64,000 nucleotides of DNA, from assembly GCF_025567095.1 (NCBI RefSeq), contig NZ_JAOQJH010000013.1; one strand, written 5' to 3'. Source of the DNA: Anthropogastromicrobium aceti (lineage in GTDB: Bacteria > Bacillota > Clostridia > Lachnospirales > Lachnospiraceae). A program made the position numbers and the translations under genes. Shown piece by piece: positions 61,399-64,000 of this stretch; within the stretch, counting starts at the first letter, position 1, and the number at the start of each line of letters is the position of its first letter. The notes under the pieces are model-generated. The model saw nothing but the letters and a program-made list of their open reading frames with translations. It was not told the origin of the DNA and ran no database searches.

Positions 61399-63159
61399 AT
61401 GGATAATATGAAAATGCTTGATAAAATCAAGAATTATGCTGAACATTATGAAAACGAAGTGCGCGACATTTCAAATCAGCTAAGAGATGAAATGATGCCA
61501 GAGCTTTCAAGAGAATTGTTTGACGAATATGAGATTACTGGAAATCGTCTGCGCTATGAGGAAGGCTACTTCAAGAGAAGAGAGTTTTTATCTACATTTG
61601 GCCTTGCAAGTGTGATCTGGCATAAGAAAGAAGATATTGAAAAGCTTGAGTATGTTATAAAAGGAATTTGCTCAGAGGAATGCTGGGCACTCTCTGCACA
61701 CGTAAAGCGTCTGGAGAATCCAAACTGGCGTATGACTATTGATCTTACTGCAAGTGAGACAGGACATACGTTGGCACATCTATATACGCTGCTTAAAGAT
61801 GAGCTGTCTGAGGAGACAAAGGAATGTATTCGCAAGGAAGTATTTCGCCGTATTCTGACACCGTTTATGAGTGCGAAGGCACCAGCATATGGGTGGGAGA
61901 ATGCAACAAATAACTGGAATGCAGTTTGCTGCGGAAATATCGGAAGCACAGCGATATATCTGTTAGAGGATGGATCAGAGAAGGATGCTTTTTTAGAACG
62001 TATTCGCTATGCTATTGAAACTTATTATCTTGCTGGCTTTGGCGAGGATGGTGTCTGCGAAGAAGGTCTTGGCTACTGGGTATATGGCTTTATGAATATG
62101 GTAGTCTTTGCTATGGATCAGAGATTATATAATCCGACTTATGATATGATGGCATTAAAGAAGGTAGAGAAAATTGCTCATTTCCAGGAAATGTGTTATT
62201 TTTCACATGGCCGCACGATCAGCTTTTCAGATGGAAGCAGCAATGGAGAATATCCAATGGGATTGACATGCTGTCTGGCAAATCTTTACAAGGATATTAG
62301 GTTCCCGGATCCAATATACGCAAGAGGCTTTTCAGGAGATCGTTGCTGGAACTGGAACGAGCTGTATACAGGATGGTATTGGACTAAGAATTATCTGGAA
62401 GATGTTGAAAAGAAGATAGTAGAGGAGCCAAAGCCACTTTTAGAAGAAGGTACTGATTTTTTAAAGGATGCGCAGTGGTGTATTCTTAGAGGTAAAGATA
62501 ATACAGCATTGGTTGCTAAGGGTGGAAATAATGATGAACCTCATAACCATAATGATGTAGGAAGTTTCTTATATCTGGCAGATGGCGAGGCACTTTTAGA
62601 GGATTTAGGTTCAGGTGAATACACAAAGAAGTATTTCTCAGATGAACGCTATGAAATTTTCTGTACACGCGGAAAAGGCCATAACATGCCAATTATCGGC
62701 GGTGTAGACCAGAAGGCTGGATCAAAGTATCGCGCAGATGCATTTGAGCGAAAGGATGAGAATACTATTTTAATTTCCTTTGCGAAGGCATATGACGTAT
62801 CTGGTGTGGATACTGTTTTGCGAGAAATATCATTTGAAAAAGAAACAGGTTCATTTACTGTAAGAGATCATGTTGTATGTGATGCAGATGTTCCAGTTTT
62901 TGAAAATCTGGTAACACGCTATCCAGTAACAGTACACACAGGTCAGGATCACAAAAATAAAGTGGTAATTCATGGGGAAAGACACAAACTTGTTATTGCG
63001 TTTGGCGAGGCAGCCGGAGCTGTTTTAGTTACAAAAGAGCCGCATGTCAACCATGAAGCACAAGATGAGCTGGTTAATCGCATCAGCTGGGAAGTTTTGC
63101 ATAATGAACAAAATGCAGACTGCAAAATGTATTTTTATTTGGAACAGCCAGATAAGTAA
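61399..63159 (+). CDS. Heparinase II/III-like polysaccharide/oligosaccharide lyase
   Basis: A 586-residue protein with an alpha/alpha barrel (NATNNWNAVCCGNIG; FGEDGVCEEGLGYWVYG) and a C-terminal beta-sandwich, the layout of Hepar_II_III lyases. The family loop HNHNDVGSF (H382-D386) is complete. Such enzymes cleave uronic-acid glycans by beta-elimination and leave a 4,5-unsaturated uronate, the substrate of the GH88 enzyme encoded next. It lacks a signal peptide, so it should act on imported oligosaccharides. Heparin, hyaluronan/chondroitin or alginate-type specificity cannot be told. Confidence 0.8.
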   Translation: MDNMKMLDKIKNYAEHYENEVRDISNQLRDEMMPELSRELFDEYEITGNRLRYEEGYFKRREFLSTFGLASVIWHKKEDIEKLEYVIKGICSEECWALSAHVKRLENPNWRMTIDLTASETGHTLAHLYTLLKDELSEETKECIRKEVFRRILTPFMSAKAPAYGWENATNNWNAVCCGNIGSTAIYLLEDGSEKDAFLERIRYAIETYYLAGFGEDGVCEEGLGYWVYGFMNMVVFAMDQRLYNPTYDMMALKKVEKIAHFQEMCYFSHGRTISFSDGSSNGEYPMGLTCCLANLYKDIRFPDPIYARGFSGDRCWNWNELYTGWYWTKNYLEDVEKKIVEEPKPLLEEGTDFLKDAQWCILRGKDNTALVAKGGNNDEPHNHNDVGSFLYLADGEALLEDLGSGEYTKKYFSDERYEIFCTRGKGHNMPIIGGVDQKAGSKYRADAFERKDENTILISFAKAYDVSGVDTVLREISFEKETGSFTVRDHVVCDADVPVFENLVTRYPVTVHTGQDHKNKVVIHGERHKLVIAFGEAAGAVLVTKEPHVNHEAQDELVNRISWEVLHNEQNADCKMYFYLEQPDK

Positions 63160-63270
63160 TTGCCTGGGTGGTAAAAAATTTTACGCTAGAAAGCAATAGC
63201 GATATCATCTGGTGAAGAAAGGCTTGCTGTTGTTTTAATAAAAAAATAGAGATTAAAAAGGAGAAACGTT

Positions 63271-64000
63271 ATGGACAACAAGGCATGGGCACAGGAAGTT
63301 GCCAAGAAGATTAAGGAAAAAGAAATTGAAGTAATCAAGAGAAGTGTAAACAAGGTTCCTTATATCGCAAAGAATGGTGTGTTTGATGATCTTTCTGAGA
63401 CAAGACTCGGATGGTGGACCAATGGTTTCTGGGGCGGTATGATGTGGCAGTTGTATCAGGCAACAAAAGAGCCGATTTATAAAGAGGTTGCAGAAAATCT
63501 TGAGAAGAAGATGGATTCTGTATTACTTGATTCTAGCGTAATGGATCATGACAGTGGTTTCCGCTGGTTGCCGACTGCAGTAGCAAATTATCGTCTGTTT
63601 GGCTCTAAGGAATCCAGAAACAGAGGTATGATCGCAGCTTCCAATCTGGCAGGACGTTACAATGCAAAGGGCGAGTATATCGTTGCATGGAACTCAAGAG
63701 CAGATTGGGCAATCATCGATTGTATGATGAACCTTCCGCTTCTGTATTGGGCATATGAGGAGAGCAAAAATCCGAGCTTCTTACATATCGCTATGAATCA
63801 TGCTGATACCGCTGCAAAGGTATTTATCCGTCCTGACGGTTCTTCTCGCCATATCGTTGAGTTTGATCCTGTAACAGGTGATTGGAATGGATCTTACGGT
63901 GGACAGGGTATGTCTTATGGTTCTTCTTGGACAAGAGGACAGGGATGGGCACTGTACGGCTTTACCTTAAGCTACCTGCACACAAAGAAGGAGCGTTACT
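63271..64000 (+). CDS. GH88 unsaturated glucuronyl hydrolase (cut by window end)
   Basis: The first 243 codons of a cytoplasmic hydrolase that removes unsaturated uronic acid from lyase products. GH88 marks are clear: WWTNGFWGGMMWQLY, D94 in DHDSGFRW and D150 in RADWAIIDCMMNLPLLYWA (these match the two catalytic aspartates of Bacillus UGL, near 88 and 149), and SYGSSWTRGQGWALYGF. The gene runs off the window and should need about 120 more codons. AAAAAGGAG precedes ATG. It pairs with the heparinase-like lyase just upstream. Confidence 0.9.
   Translation, partial: MDNKAWAQEVAKKIKEKEIEVIKRSVNKVPYIAKNGVFDDLSETRLGWWTNGFWGGMMWQLYQATKEPIYKEVAENLEKKMDSVLLDSSVMDHDSGFRWLPTAVANYRLFGSKESRNRGMIAASNLAGRYNAKGEYIVAWNSRADWAIIDCMMNLPLLYWAYEESKNPSFLHIAMNHADTAAKVFIRPDGSSRHIVEFDPVTGDWNGSYGGQGMSYGSSWTRGQGWALYGFTLSYLHTKKERY

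Overview
The window looks like chromosome from a gut-type Lachnospiraceae bacterium (class Clostridia). The evidence is a moderately low GC content, strong AGGAGG-type ribosome binding sites, TTGACA/TATAAT promoters, YesM/YesN-type sensor-regulator pairs, CUT1 sugar ABC transporters encoded without an ATPase, an IorAB ferredoxin oxidoreductase and a decayed TnpB-type insertion element. The genus cannot be fixed from the sequence alone. No rRNA, tRNA, CRISPR array or prophage was seen.

Layout: 1-1.2 kb holds a broken TnpB-like transposase gene, a structured 3' segment that may be its omega RNA, and a fragment of a DUF2798 membrane protein gene. 1.3-5.0 kb carries a GH106-like glycosidase and an acetyl-xylan-esterase-like hydrolase. 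5.1-6.7 kb is pgi. 6.9-19.4 kb is a glycan locus: GH43, GH31, an AraC regulator, a YesM/YesN two-component pair, a binding protein with two permeases, and a second GH43-like protein. 19.4-19.9 kb is the most interesting place: a compact locus with the architecture of the plasmid pAD1 par (Fst) type I toxin-antitoxin system, encoding a 29-residue membrane peptide. It lies between two near-identical 44-bp copies of the end of the preceding glycosidase gene. 20.1-23.6 kb has a uroporphyrinogen-decarboxylase-like protein, an M20 peptidase and a YcjF-type membrane protein.

24.0-35.1 kb is a beta-galactan or galactoside locus: two permeases, a binding protein, a LacI regulator, and GH53, GH35 and GH2 enzymes without signal peptides. 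35.2-43.3 kb has an AraC regulator, a binding protein with two permeases, a beta-glucuronidase and an AraR-like GntR/LacI hybrid. 43.4-47.4 kb encodes IorA, IorB and an AMP-forming acyl-CoA ligase, probably for aromatic 2-oxoacid (arylacetate) metabolism. 47.5-50.5 kb is an ABC-2 exporter on the minus strand. 50.7-55.2 kb carries a secreted transglutaminase-like protein with seven 22-residue repeats, rfbA, a VanZ-like protein and hisC, followed by a striking 143-nt three-way-junction inverted repeat. 55.5-64.0 kb is a uronic-acid (probably glycosaminoglycan) oligosaccharide locus: AraC, DUF2264, binding protein, two permeases, heparinase II/III-like lyase and a GH88 unsaturated glucuronyl hydrolase cut by the window edge.

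Taken together, the organism appears to import oligosaccharides and finish breaking them down in the cytoplasm. Each locus has its own transporter and regulator, and the transporters probably share an ATPase encoded elsewhere. Many gene starts were moved downstream of the longest possible frame to sit behind a visible ribosome binding site. All family names are from sequence motifs read by eye; no database search was run.
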